DNA from: Nocardia nova NBRC 15556
GTDB taxonomy: Bacteria; Actinomycetota; Actinomycetes; Mycobacteriales; Mycobacteriaceae
Assembly (NCBI RefSeq): GCF_001613005.1
Contig: NZ_BDBN01000006.1
Span: 124,001-188,000 of the forward strand
Direction of reading: 5' to 3'
DNA length: 64,000 nucleotides
Shown here: one piece after another, positions 53,559 through 62,308 of the stretch
Layout of the letters: every line of letters starts with the position of its first letter
Numbering within the stretch: the first letter of the stretch is position 1
Translations under genes and position numbers: made by a program
The notes under the pieces: generated by a model
Database searches by the model: none
Told to the model about the DNA's origin: nothing
The model's input: only the letters and a program-made list of their open reading frames with translations

Positions 53559-54776
53559 CTATCGCAGGTATACCGGAACCGAGATGTGCCCGTTGGAGAT
53601 GAAACTGCCCAGCGGCTTCAGCTCGGACGGATCGACCGCGAGCCGCAGATCCGGGAAGCGTTCGAAGAGCGCCGGCAGCGCGATCGCGGCCTCCATCCGT
53701 GCCAGGGGAGCGCCCAGGCAGTGGTGCGCACCGTGGCCGAAGGCGAGGTGCTCCTTGTTCGCCCGATGGACGTCGAACTCGGCGGTGGTCTCGCCGTGCA
53801 CCTTCGGATCGCGGCACGCCGCACCGTAGGAGGCGAGAATCGCCTCACCCTTCGGAATCCGGATCTCGCCGACCTCGATGTCCTCGACGGCATAGCGCAA
53901 CGGCAGATGCGCGACCGGCGCCTGGTAGCGCAGCGTCTCCTCCACCAGCTCCGCCCACGGCACCCGGCCCTCGATCACATCGGCGCGCTGCTCCGGGTGG
54001 GTGAGCAGTGCCACGATGGCCTGATCGATCAGGTTGAGCGTGGTCTCGTGGCCGGCGTTGATCACCAGCATCAGGGTGTCGACGAGTTCGGTCTCCGAGA
54101 GCTGGGCGCCGTCCTCGTTGCGGGTCGCGATCAGCACACTGGTGATGTCGTCGCCCGGGTTCTCCCGGCGGAACGCCACCAATTCACCGATCAGCCGGCC
54201 CATTTCGATGAAGTTCGCCTGCGCCTGCTCCGGTGTGAACGAGGTGTCGAAGAAGCCGTCGACACAGGCGTGGATGGCCGAGTCCAGATGATCGGGCACC
54301 CCCAGCAGTTCGCTGATCACCCGGATCGGCACCGGGTAGGCGTAGTTCGGGCGCAGGTCCACGATCTCCCCGGGCGCGGTCGCGCTCAACCGCTCGAGCA
54401 GATCCGCCACGATCGCCTCGATCCGCGGGCGCATCGCGGTGGTGCGCCGGTGCGTGAACGCCGGCGCGACCAGTTTGCGCAGTCGCCGATGCTCGGTGCC
54501 ATAGGCGGTGAACATGTTCTGCGCCGCCACCCACGGTTGCAGCGGCCACGACTCGTTGATGTCACCGTTGATATAGGCCGACCAGTGCCGGCGCGGATCC
54601 TTGGACACGCGCGGATCCGACAGCAGATTCTTCAACACGACCGCATCGGTCACCGACCAGGCCGGCACCCCGCCCGGCAACTCCACCAGCGCCACGGGAC
54701 CGCGTTCCCGGATGCGCTCGTTCTCGGCGTGGATATCGGCGCCGGTCAGATCGAGCACCAGTGGTTCCTGCTTCAT
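53559..54776 (-). CDS. Cytochrome P450, CYP154-like
   Basis: This 405-aa soluble bacterial P450 has the I-helix AGHETT, ExxR in EETLR and the heme-ligand loop FGHGAHHCLG, so all catalytic landmarks are present. The N-terminal run VELPGGVPAWSVT, DPRVSKDPRRHW and NMFTAYGTEHRRLR strongly recalls the CYP154 family (from memory, not aligned). CYP154 enzymes hydroxylate steroids, flavonoids or macrolides. It starts 10 bp after a CYP157-like P450, and CYP157/CYP154 pairs are known from Streptomyces conservon operons. No conservon signalling gene is present here. The reductase partner (ferredoxin) must be encoded elsewhere. Confidence 0.93.
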   Translation of the reverse strand: MKQEPLVLDLTGADIHAENERIRERGPVALVELPGGVPAWSVTDAVVLKNLLSDPRVSKDPRRHWSAYINGDINESWPLQPWVAAQNMFTAYGTEHRRLRKLVAPAFTHRRTTAMRPRIEAIVADLLERLSATAPGEIVDLRPNYAYPVPIRVISELLGVPDHLDSAIHACVDGFFDTSFTPEQAQANFIEMGRLIGELVAFRRENPGDDITSVLIATRNEDGAQLSETELVDTLMLVINAGHETTLNLIDQAIVALLTHPEQRADVIEGRVPWAELVEETLRYQAPVAHLPLRYAVEDIEVGEIRIPKGEAILASYGAACRDPKVHGETTAEFDVHRANKEHLAFGHGAHHCLGAPLARMEAAIALPALFERFPDLRLAVDPSELKPLGSFISNGHISVPVYLR

Positions 54777-54786
54777 CGGAAGCTCC

Positions 54787-56067
54787 TTACAGCAAATTCA
54801 ACGGAGGAGATGCGGGGAAGGTGACCGGTAGCGCTGCCATCGCACGGTGGAACGGGCCGGGGCGCCAGGTGATTTCGCTCGGCTCGATGGCCAGGCGCAT
54901 CTCCGGCAGCGCGTCGAGCAGCTGGTCGATCGCGTCCTGCACCACCAGGTAGGCCACCGAACGGGCCGGGCAGGCGTGCGGTCCGGCGCTCCAGGCCAGA
55001 TGCGAGCGGTTGCCGGTGCGGTCGCCGCCGGCGATGACCGGATCGTTGTTGCACGCGGACAGGCTGATGACCACCGGCTGATGCGCGGGCAGCCAGGCGT
55101 TGTCGATCAGGATGGGCTGGCGCGGATAGCTGATCGAGAAGTTCGCCATCGGCGGATCCTTGAACAACACCTCGTCCAGCGCGTCGCGGGTGGAGAGGCT
55201 GCCGCCGAGCATGCCGCCGCCGAACCGGTCGTCGGTGATCATCAGCAGCAGGGTGTTGGCGATCAGGTTCTGCTGGGGCTCGATGCCGGCGCCGTAGAAG
55301 CTGATCAGGTTGTAGAGCATCTCCTCGTCGCTGAGGTTGGCCGGGTGGTGGGCCAGCCGCGAGGTGACGTCGTCGCCGGGTTCGGCGCGGCGCAGGTGGA
55401 TCAGCTCCATCAGCGCCTGGCTCAGATGTTCCATACCCCAGGCCGCGTTCACGGTGTCGAACAGCGCCGCCATACCGGTGGCCACGCGCTGACCCAGCTC
55501 GGCCGAACATCCCACCATGCGATTCAGCGATTCGAAGACCAGCGGGAAGGCATACTGCGACACCAGATCCGCCGATCCGGCCTCACAGAAGCTGTTGATC
55601 AGCGGGATCGCGATCTTCTCCACCGTGCTGTGCAGCGCGTGCAGGTCGATACCGTCGACGGCCGCCGTATAGGCCTGCCGGTAGCGCAGGTGGACGTTGC
55701 CCGCGTTGCGCAGCGCGTTCGGATACCACTGCATCATCGGCCGCACCGGGCAGTCCTCGGGAATCGTGTCCTGCCACGCCCGCGGGTCGGCGGGGAAGTG
55801 CTCGGGATCGTTGAGGATCCGCAACGCGGTGTGGTAGCCGATCACCAGCGTGGCCGGGACGCCGGGGGACAACTCGATCGGGACCAGCGAACCGTAGCGC
55901 CGGCGCATCTCCCGATACTTGGCGTGCGGATCGGCGGCGAATTCCGGTGTGTCCAGCAGGATCCGGGGGCCGTCGGTGTCGACCGGGGAACCCATGTGCT
56001 GGACCGGGCAGGTGGCGGGACCGCCCGCGCCGGGCAGTGCGGACAGTGCAGAACGTGGTGTGGTCAA
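54787..56067 (-). CDS. Cytochrome P450, CYP157-like, without ExxR
   Basis: This 426-aa protein has a P450 fold and a Cys-containing heme loop WSAGPHACPAR, with Pro in place of the Gly that usually follows Cys. The K-helix reads EVLFKDPP, so the otherwise near-universal ExxR Arg is Phe. The I-helix reads YGAGIEPQQN, lacking the usual acid-Thr pair. Loss of ExxR, together with HLAWSAGPHAC and WRPGPFHRA, is characteristic of CYP157 (from memory). TTG 56067 is chosen as start: a GGAG lies 8 nt upstream and the protein then begins TTPRSALSALPG, the normal family start. It is the first gene of the P450 operon; its catalytic competence is uncertain. Confidence 0.9.
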   Translation of the reverse strand: MTTPRSALSALPGAGGPATCPVQHMGSPVDTDGPRILLDTPEFAADPHAKYREMRRRYGSLVPIELSPGVPATLVIGYHTALRILNDPEHFPADPRAWQDTIPEDCPVRPMMQWYPNALRNAGNVHLRYRQAYTAAVDGIDLHALHSTVEKIAIPLINSFCEAGSADLVSQYAFPLVFESLNRMVGCSAELGQRVATGMAALFDTVNAAWGMEHLSQALMELIHLRRAEPGDDVTSRLAHHPANLSDEEMLYNLISFYGAGIEPQQNLIANTLLLMITDDRFGGGMLGGSLSTRDALDEVLFKDPPMANFSISYPRQPILIDNAWLPAHQPVVISLSACNNDPVIAGGDRTGNRSHLAWSAGPHACPARSVAYLVVQDAIDQLLDALPEMRLAIEPSEITWRPGPFHRAMAALPVTFPASPPLNLL

Positions 56068-56382
56068 AAGATGTGACTCCAGAGAATGAACTGTCGAGCG
56101 CGACGAAGAATTCCGCTGTCGGTATGGTCCTACCTGTCGGTATGGTCCTACAGCGTCACCCCACATCTGTTGTAGGACAAGAGGCTTGGTTAGCCGCCCG
56201 GCCGGACATCCGTAACCGGACTGTCGACCAGGGTAGCAGGAACGTGCCGAACTCTCTGTCCGTCTTCCACTCTCGGTTCGCCGGGGCGGACCGGGCCGGT
56301 GAACCACGGTGAAACACCTTGTGAGCGGGCATATTCACACCGGTTCCACCGAACTGTCGGTGTGATGTGCTTGCATACCAGC
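56068..56382. promoter_or_regulatory. Divergent intergenic region with tandem 18-bp repeats (P450 operon promoter)
   Basis: No convincing gene lies in this 315-bp gap. It holds two perfect head-to-tail copies of CTGTCGGTATGGTCCTAC (56116-56133 and 56134-56151) and an inverted GTAGGAC at 56172-56178 facing the GTCCTAC ends. The repeats lie 49-84 bp upstream of the P450 start, a suitable place for an activator or repressor. An 18-bp period is not an exact number of helical turns. The segment 56180-56382 shows nothing else clear. Confidence 0.6.
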
Positions 56383-56895
56383 ATGACGAGCACCGATCTG
56401 CTGGTAGACGCCTTCGGACGGATCAAGGAGAACGTGCATGGCGCGGTCGCCGGGCTCACCCAGGAGGAACTGGCCGCGCGGCTGGATCCGGGGGCCAATT
56501 CCATCGCCTGGCTGATCTGGCATCTGACCCGCGTGCAGGACGACCATGTCGCCGACGTGGCCGGCACCGAACAGGTGTGGACGGCGGCCGGCTGGGTTCG
56601 CCGCTTCGATCTGCCCTTCGACGAATCAGCGACCGGATACGGCGATGGTCCCGACGCGGTGGCGGCCCTCGACGGTGTTCCGGCCGAGTCGCTGCTGGGC
56701 TATCACGACGCCGTCCACGACCGCACCGTCGAGTACGTCCGCACTCTCACCGACGCCGACCTGCCGCGGATCGTCGACACCCGCTGGGATCCGCCGGTGA
56801 CCCTCGGCGTGCGGCTGATCAGCGTGGTCGACGACGACATCCAGCATTCCGGGCAGGCGGCGTTCATCCGCGGGGTGCTGCTGCGCCGTCGCTAA
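56383..56895 (+). CDS. DinB/DUF664-family putative metal-dependent protein
   Basis: This 170-aa protein has the DinB four-helix-bundle pattern with three metal-ligand histidines: WLIWHL, DDH a few residues later, and IQHSGQA near the C-terminus. DinB-fold enzymes include mycothiol-, bacillithiol- and glutathione-dependent transferases and isomerases. In actinomycetes mycothiol is the likely thiol cofactor (inference). The start at 56383 is chosen because the fold begins there; the 28-codon extension upstream has no family character. Its stop overlaps that of the convergent GT-P450 fusion gene by 3 bp, so the two transcripts collide. Confidence 0.85.
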   Translation: MTSTDLLVDAFGRIKENVHGAVAGLTQEELAARLDPGANSIAWLIWHLTRVQDDHVADVAGTEQVWTAAGWVRRFDLPFDESATGYGDGPDAVAALDGVPAESLLGYHDAVHDRTVEYVRTLTDADLPRIVDTRWDPPVTLGVRLISVVDDDIQHSGQAAFIRGVLLRRR

Positions 56896-59504
56896 CGCCG
56901 GTGCAGGGTCACCGGAATCGCGGAGGGTGAGAGGACGAAGTCGCGGTTCGAGGCCCGCACGACGTAGGCCGGATCCGGCTCGGGTTGCCACCGGGCCAGC
57001 AGTGCCGCCGAGGCCAGCGTGATCTCCAGCAGCGCGAAATGATCGCCCAGGCAGCGCCGGCGACCGACGCCGAAGGACAGGTTCGCCTGCTTGTCGATCT
57101 CGCCGGTGCGGTCCGGCGACCAGCGGTCGGGATCGAAGGCCTCGGGATTCGGGAAGTGGCGCGGGTCGTGCTGGACCAGATACGGGCTGAACATGATGGC
57201 GGTGCCGTCGGGAATGGTGAGTCCACCGACGGTCACCGGCCCCGACGCGTTACCGGCGCTGATCCACGGCCCCCAGAACCGAAGAGTCTCCGAGACAACC
57301 TGTTTCAGGTAGGTGAGCTCGGCGATATGCTCCGCGCGCACCGGGCCGGCGCCCACCACCTCGTCGAGTTCGGCACGTATCCGCTCGGCGATATCGGGGC
57401 GCCGCATCACCTCGTGCCACAGCCAGCCGGTGAGCGAGGCCATCGACCCCACCCCACCGGCCAGCATCAGGATGGCCTCGTCGATGATGTGCTCGTCCGA
57501 CAGTCGCGCGCCGGTCTCGGGATCGGTATGGCGGATCAACGCCGACACCACGTCGTTGAAATCCTCGTCGCGGCGGCGGTACTCGGCGATCGCGGCGCCG
57601 ATCGCGGCACGCAGATGGTGTGCCTTGCGTTGCCAGCGTCGATTCGCGATCACCCGGAGGCGGCGGATCTGCGGCGGCAGCGCGGTGCGCAGAATGACCT
57701 GGCTCAGCAGCCACGGCACGTTGTCGCGAATCCGGCGGCGGGCCGTCTCGCTGAATTCGGCGGTGAACAACGTAGAGGACACCGTATCGAGGATCAGTCC
57801 GTGCGCCTCGTCCATCAGGTCGACCCGGCCACCGGCGGGCAGTGCGGCCGACCAGGTATCGGCCAATCCGGCCGCGGTGACCGTATATTCGGCGAGCCGG
57901 CTCTGCCGCAGCGCGGGCGCGATCATGCGCCGGCGCAGTTTGTGTTCGGCGCCGCGCAGCACGTTCACCGAACCGCCCGCCACATCGGCGATCGCTTCCC
58001 GCAGGTCGTCGCGATTCAGTTCCGCGTCGCCGAGGCCGACCTCGCGTACCAGCTCAGGAGTGGTGAGCACATAGCCGGTTTTGCGGCCGAACCGGATGCG
58101 CACGATCGGGCCGAGGTCGGCGAGCGAGGTCACGAAACCCGGTGCGTCGCGCAGCGCGCGCAGGCTGTGGCCGATCAACGGCAGGGCGCCGGGCGCGGTG
58201 GGGACATCGGAGAGTCGTCGCGGCACCGGCGGCTGCGCGGCGGGCTCGGTATCGGCCCGTGCCTGCCGGTAGACCTCGACGATCGCGCCGATGCGGCCGG
58301 ATTGTCGCACCGAATCCCGATGCCCGGCCATCTCGGCGCGCATCGCGAGCAGCTCGGCGCGATCTGTCGCCAGCCGGGCGATCACATCCGCCAGTGCTGC
58401 GGGGGAGGTGTCGTCGGCGCGCAGACCGCCGCCCGCCGGGATGGATTCGGCCAGGTCCGGATCGCAGTACAGCACGGGCAGCCCGGTGGCGATCGCCTCC
58501 AGCAGGACCATGCCTTGGGTGTCGAAACCCCACGACGGAAACAGCAGGGCGTCCGCTGCGGCCATGGCGTCGAGGCATTGCTCCTGAGAAACCCTGCCGT
58601 GCAGAGTGATTCGGTCCGCGAGGCCGTATTCGGCGACCACCGCGGCGGCGCGATCGAACAGTTCACCCTCGCCGTACACGTCGAGGGTGCAGTCGGGGAC
58701 GCGGCGCACCGCGTCGATCGATTCGAGCAGTCGCTTCTCCGCGGAGAGCCGGCCGCACCAGATCAACCGCAGCGGGCCGTCGGCGTCGCGCTCGACCGGG
58801 CGCCGGTTGTCGACGAGTGTGTCGTCGACGCCGTTGGACACGACCCGGATCGGCCGGGTGAGGCCGTGGCCGAGCAGCAGATCGGCGAAATGGCGGGTCG
58901 GTGCGATGACCCGGTCGGCGGCCTGCCCCTGACCCACGATGGTGTGCCACGCATGGCGGGCGGCCCGGCTCTGCGCGCCACGCGGCATCCGTGCGGGGTG
59001 GTTGACGAAGCGGCCGTGCAGGATTCGCAGCGCCAGCGCGGAGAGGTAGGGCGCCGGTGCGGTGTGCTCGATGAAGGCGTCGTCGCGGCTCTGTGCGGTG
59101 TGTACGAGCGGAATCCGGTGCCGCCGTGCGGCTTTCATTCCCGAGATGGCGACCCCGTAGGTGGTGTGGGTGTGGACCAGATCGACCGGGCCGCGGGCGG
59201 CGAAGGCGGCATCGATCAGTGCGGCGTTGCGTGCGGTGGGCAGCACCATCGGGAAGCCGTTCACCACCGCGCCGGCCAGCGGAGCCAGTTCGATCACCCC
59301 GTCGTCGGCTTCCGTAGCCGGGGACGGAGTGCCCGACAGTGGCGCCACGAACAGTGTCACCCGGTGCCCGGCGCGTTCGAGGCCGCGGCGCAGTGCCGCC
59401 ACCGCGGTCTGCACCCCGCCCAGCGTCGCCGGGTGATAGTCCATGAACATGGCGATGTGCACGCCCGGCACGTTACCCACGCGCCCGTTGGTTCGATATC
59501 CCAT
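56892..59504 (-). CDS. Fusion protein: GT4 glycosyltransferase (N-terminal) + cytochrome P450 (C-terminal)
   Basis: One uninterrupted 870-codon frame encodes two full-size enzymes. Residues about 15-415 are a GT-B glycosyltransferase of family GT4: HPATLGGVQTAV near the N-terminus, WCGRLSAEKR at the donor-domain start, and FDTQGMVLLEA, with Asp for the first Glu of the Ex7E motif. After a Pro-rich linker (about 416-432), residues 433-870 form a complete P450: PTAPGALPLIGH start, ExxR in SETLR, heme loop FGVGRRRCLG. The I-helix GGVGSM lacks the usual acid-Thr pair. There is no stop or frameshift at the junction, and codon use looks even. The start is ATG 59504 with GGGGA upstream, or GTG 59462. 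It faces a GT1 gene 65 bp away. Coupled hydroxylation and glycosylation of one scaffold is inferred. Confidence 0.92.
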   Translation of the reverse strand: MGYRTNGRVGNVPGVHIAMFMDYHPATLGGVQTAVAALRRGLERAGHRVTLFVAPLSGTPSPATEADDGVIELAPLAGAVVNGFPMVLPTARNAALIDAAFAARGPVDLVHTHTTYGVAISGMKAARRHRIPLVHTAQSRDDAFIEHTAPAPYLSALALRILHGRFVNHPARMPRGAQSRAARHAWHTIVGQGQAADRVIAPTRHFADLLLGHGLTRPIRVVSNGVDDTLVDNRRPVERDADGPLRLIWCGRLSAEKRLLESIDAVRRVPDCTLDVYGEGELFDRAAAVVAEYGLADRITLHGRVSQEQCLDAMAAADALLFPSWGFDTQGMVLLEAIATGLPVLYCDPDLAESIPAGGGLRADDTSPAALADVIARLATDRAELLAMRAEMAGHRDSVRQSGRIGAIVEVYRQARADTEPAAQPPVPRRLSDVPTAPGALPLIGHSLRALRDAPGFVTSLADLGPIVRIRFGRKTGYVLTTPELVREVGLGDAELNRDDLREAIADVAGGSVNVLRGAEHKLRRRMIAPALRQSRLAEYTVTAAGLADTWSAALPAGGRVDLMDEAHGLILDTVSSTLFTAEFSETARRRIRDNVPWLLSQVILRTALPPQIRRLRVIANRRWQRKAHHLRAAIGAAIAEYRRRDEDFNDVVSALIRHTDPETGARLSDEHIIDEAILMLAGGVGSMASLTGWLWHEVMRRPDIAERIRAELDEVVGAGPVRAEHIAELTYLKQVVSETLRFWGPWISAGNASGPVTVGGLTIPDGTAIMFSPYLVQHDPRHFPNPEAFDPDRWSPDRTGEIDKQANLSFGVGRRRCLGDHFALLEITLASAALLARWQPEPDPAYVVRASNRDFVLSPSAIPVTLHRR

Positions 59505-59569
59505 AGTGTCCCCATCGGGTTTCTCGGCCGAAAGTGTTGCGCTCTCGGGAAAAGGGGAGATAACTCGAC

Positions 59570-60847
59570 ATGAGAATCGCCATTCCGCTGACCGGCACCC
59601 GCGGCGACGTGCAACCGGTGCTGGCCCTGGGGCTGGAATTGCGGCGCCGCGGCCACGACGTGGTGCTGGGCGCGCCGCCGAATCTGGTCGATTTCGCCTC
59701 CGCGGCCGGGCTCGCCGCGCGCGCCTGCGGGCCCGATGTGCAGCAGCTCTACAGCTCGGAGGCAGGGCAGCGCGCCCTCGCCGCGGGCAATACGCTGCGG
59801 CTGATGCAGCTGGTCGCCCGGCAGATGGCCGACTATGCCGATCGGATGAACCGCGAGGTGGTCGAGGTGTGCGCGGGCGCCGACCTGATCGTGGCCAGCA
59901 CCGTCACCGAGGACCGCGCGTGCTCGGTCGCCGAGGCGATGGATGTGCCGCTGGTTAGCCTGCACTACTACCCGGCCCGGGCGAACGGGGCCTATCCGTT
60001 TCCGGGCGCGCTGCCGGCGACCTGGGCGCCGCCCGCTCCGGTGAATCGTGCGACGTGGGCGGTGGCGGAGAACCTGCGGCGGATCGTGTTCATGCGCTAT
60101 CTGAACGATCTGCGCGGCATGCTCGGGTTGCCGAAATCGCGGGCGAGTATCGCGGCGGTGCTGGCCCGGCGGCGGGTCCCCGAGGTGCAGATCTACGATC
60201 CGGCACTGGTGCCCGGGCTGCCGGCGCAGTGGGACGGCCGGCGCCCGTTCACCGGCTTCCTGACGCTGGATCAGCAGACCCGGCACGCGGTGGGCGAACT
60301 CGGCGACGACCACACCGACATCCTGTCCTGGGTGCGGGCGGGGGAGGCGCCGGTGTTCTTCGGATTCGGCAGTATGCCGATCAGCGATCCCGCCGCCGTC
60401 CTGGCCATGGTCGGTGAGGTGTCGCGGCGACTCGGGGTGCGAGCATTGGTGAGCGCGGGCTGGAGTGGTATGGAAACCGCTCGTACCCAGGGTGATTCGA
60501 GGGTGAAAGTGGTCGGCCCGTTCGCCTACGACCTCGTGTTCCCGCACTGTGCGGCCGCGGTGCATCACGGCGGGATAGGCACGTTGTTCGAAAGTCTGCG
60601 GGCCGGTCTGCCGACACTGGTGTGTTCGGTGTCGTTCGAACAGCCGATGTGGGGCGGGCAGGTGGATCGGCTCGGGCTCGGCGCACGCCTGCGTTTCACC
60701 GAGCTCACCACCGAACGACTCGTTCGCGGCGTGACCACGCTGCTGGAACCCGAACGTCGCGCCCGTGCACGGCAATTCGCGGCTACCCTGCGCACCGAGG
60801 GCGCCGCCGCCCATGCCGCCGATATCGTCGAGGCGGCAGCCCGGTGA
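59570..60847 (+). CDS. GT1-family glycosyltransferase (MGT / sterol-glucosyltransferase-like)
   Basis: This 425-aa GT-B enzyme begins MRIAIPLTGTRGDVQPVLAL, the start typical of macrolide, glycopeptide and sterol glycosyltransferases. The nucleotide-sugar site is visible as HHGGIGTLFESLRAGLP followed by FEQPMWG (about residues 330-365), where Glu-Gln takes the role of the usual Asp-Gln. It should move a sugar from a UDP- or dTDP-sugar to a hydrophobic acceptor. GGGGAGA precedes the ATG. It overlaps the ABC permease start by 4 bp and diverges from the GT4-P450 fusion, so the three probably serve one product. No deoxysugar biosynthesis gene is in the window, which favours a common sugar donor. 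Confidence 0.93.
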   Translation: MRIAIPLTGTRGDVQPVLALGLELRRRGHDVVLGAPPNLVDFASAAGLAARACGPDVQQLYSSEAGQRALAAGNTLRLMQLVARQMADYADRMNREVVEVCAGADLIVASTVTEDRACSVAEAMDVPLVSLHYYPARANGAYPFPGALPATWAPPAPVNRATWAVAENLRRIVFMRYLNDLRGMLGLPKSRASIAAVLARRRVPEVQIYDPALVPGLPAQWDGRRPFTGFLTLDQQTRHAVGELGDDHTDILSWVRAGEAPVFFGFGSMPISDPAAVLAMVGEVSRRLGVRALVSAGWSGMETARTQGDSRVKVVGPFAYDLVFPHCAAAVHHGGIGTLFESLRAGLPTLVCSVSFEQPMWGGQVDRLGLGARLRFTELTTERLVRGVTTLLEPERRARARQFAATLRTEGAAAHAADIVEAAAR

Positions 60848-61602
60848 GGATGATCGCCGCGGATTCGGCGGTGATGTTCCGCCGGTGCGCCCGGCACACC
60901 CTGCGCAGTCCGGACACGCTGATCATCTCGCTGCTCATGCCGATCCTGGTGATGCTGCTGTTCACCTACGTCTTCGGCGGCGCGATCGACGTCGGTGGTT
61001 CCTACCTCGACTACGTCGTGCCCGGAATCATGCTGTTGTGTACGGGTTTCGGTGCGTCGATCACCGCGACCGCGGTCTCGGCCGATATGACCCGGGGCAG
61101 TATCGACCGATTCCGGACGCTGCCGATGTTCAGGCAGGCGATCCTGGCCGGACACGTCGGGGAGGGGGTGGCGCGCAATCTCGCCGCCATCGCGATCGCG
61201 GTGACCGTGGCCGTCCTACTCGGCTATCGCCCGCGGGCGGACGTACTCGGCTGGCTGGGGGCGCTGGCCATGATCGTGCTGTTCGTGGTGGCGATCTGCT
61301 GGATCGCGGTCGCGCTCGGGCTGGTGGCGAAGAATCCCGAGGCGGCCGGCGGGATGACCTACGCGATCATGTTCATTCCCTACATCAGCAGCGCGTTCGT
61401 GCAGACCTCCACCATGCCCGCCTGGCTGCGCGGCTTCGCCGCCTACCAGCCCGCCACGCCCGTGGTGGATACCGTGCGCGGTCTGCTGAATTCGAGCGGA
61501 ACCGGCGCAAGCGCGGCACTGGCCCTGGTCTGGTGTGCGGGGCTCGGGGTGCTCGGTTTCGGCGCGGCGAGCGCGGTGTTCGATCGGCTCTCCCGGCGAT
61601 AG
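60844..61602 (+). CDS. ABC-2-type transporter permease (DrrB-like)
   Basis: This 252-aa integral membrane protein has about six hydrophobic segments, beginning with LIISLLMPILVMLLFTYVFG and ending with a stretch near the C-terminus, and shows the ABC-2 PGIMLLCTGFGASITATAVS and FRTLPMFRQAIL segments of DrrB-type drug and glycolipid exporters. A GTG at 60844 overlaps the glycosyltransferase stop (GTGA), so translation is probably coupled; ATG 60850 is an alternative. No ATP-binding subunit is adjacent; it must be supplied from elsewhere. The likely job is export of the glycosylated product (inference). Confidence 0.92.
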   Translation: MRMIAADSAVMFRRCARHTLRSPDTLIISLLMPILVMLLFTYVFGGAIDVGGSYLDYVVPGIMLLCTGFGASITATAVSADMTRGSIDRFRTLPMFRQAILAGHVGEGVARNLAAIAIAVTVAVLLGYRPRADVLGWLGALAMIVLFVVAICWIAVALGLVAKNPEAAGGMTYAIMFIPYISSAFVQTSTMPAWLRGFAAYQPATPVVDTVRGLLNSSGTGASAALALVWCAGLGVLGFGAASAVFDRLSRR

Positions 61603-61616
61603 CGGACCACGACGTC

Positions 61617-62219
61617 TCACCGCCGCGGCGGCGCGGTCAGATCGAGCTGGGCACCCGCGGTGGCGTCCAGGGTCGCCATGCACATCCGTAACACTTCGTC
61701 ACGCGAAATGCGCTGATGGGCAAGCCATTCGATGGCGACCTCGCGAATGAAGGCGATCCATCCGCTCAGCGCCGCGGCCGCCACCTCTCGGGTGTGCCCC
61801 GTGGCGCCACACGCGTCGAGGACGCGCTCGCACAGGGCATTCAGGTCCTCGACCACCGGTCCACGCACCGCCGGATCGGTGGCCGGCGTGGTGCGGTTGG
61901 CGATGAGAACCAGCGGAACGTGGGCGCGATAGAAATCCAGATGCGCCACCAGGCTCCGATAGACGGCGGTGCGAACCGGCTCCTCGGGGTCGATGCGCAG
62001 TTCGGCGAGCAGTCGATCGTGAGCGCGCTTCCAGATGGCCGCGAAGAACTCGCCCTTGGTGGGGAAGTAGTGGTACATCAGGGCGCGGGAGGCGCCGGCG
62101 TGGGCGGCGATGTCCTCCATCGCGACCTCGTCGAACGAGCGTTCGCCGAACAATCGCGCGCCCACATCCATCAATTCGTCGCGGCGCTGCTCGGGGGTGA
62201 GGCGGCGTCGGCTCGGCAT
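61617..62219 (-). CDS. TetR/AcrR-family transcriptional regulator
   Basis: This 200-aa regulator has an N-terminal HTH (about residues 10-56: RRDELMDVGARLFGERSF, then AGASRALMYHYFPTKGEFF) and a helical effector domain ending GWIAFIREVAIEWLAHQRIS. It converges on the ABC permease with 14 bp between the stops, and diverges from a small membrane protein gene. Its target may be that gene, itself, or the exporter locus. The divergent gap contains TTATT-N11-TAATA-like symmetry near 62280, which is only weak evidence for an operator. Confidence 0.9.
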   Translation of the reverse strand: MPSRRRLTPEQRRDELMDVGARLFGERSFDEVAMEDIAAHAGASRALMYHYFPTKGEFFAAIWKRAHDRLLAELRIDPEEPVRTAVYRSLVAHLDFYRAHVPLVLIANRTTPATDPAVRGPVVEDLNALCERVLDACGATGHTREVAAAALSGWIAFIREVAIEWLAHQRISRDEVLRMCMATLDATAGAQLDLTAPPRR

Positions 62220-62308
62220 CTGCTCATCGTAGGCGTGCGGTGGTTGACGTGAGCGGCGGCAGCGGCCTACCGTGGAGCTTATTCAACAACCGTCTAATAG
62301 GGGTCGGC

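Noticed and set aside
56985..59573. 862-codon plus-strand open frame opposite the GT4-P450 gene
   Set aside because: Antisense shadow; composition is low-complexity Arg/Gly/Asp, while the minus strand carries clear glycosyltransferase and P450 motifs.
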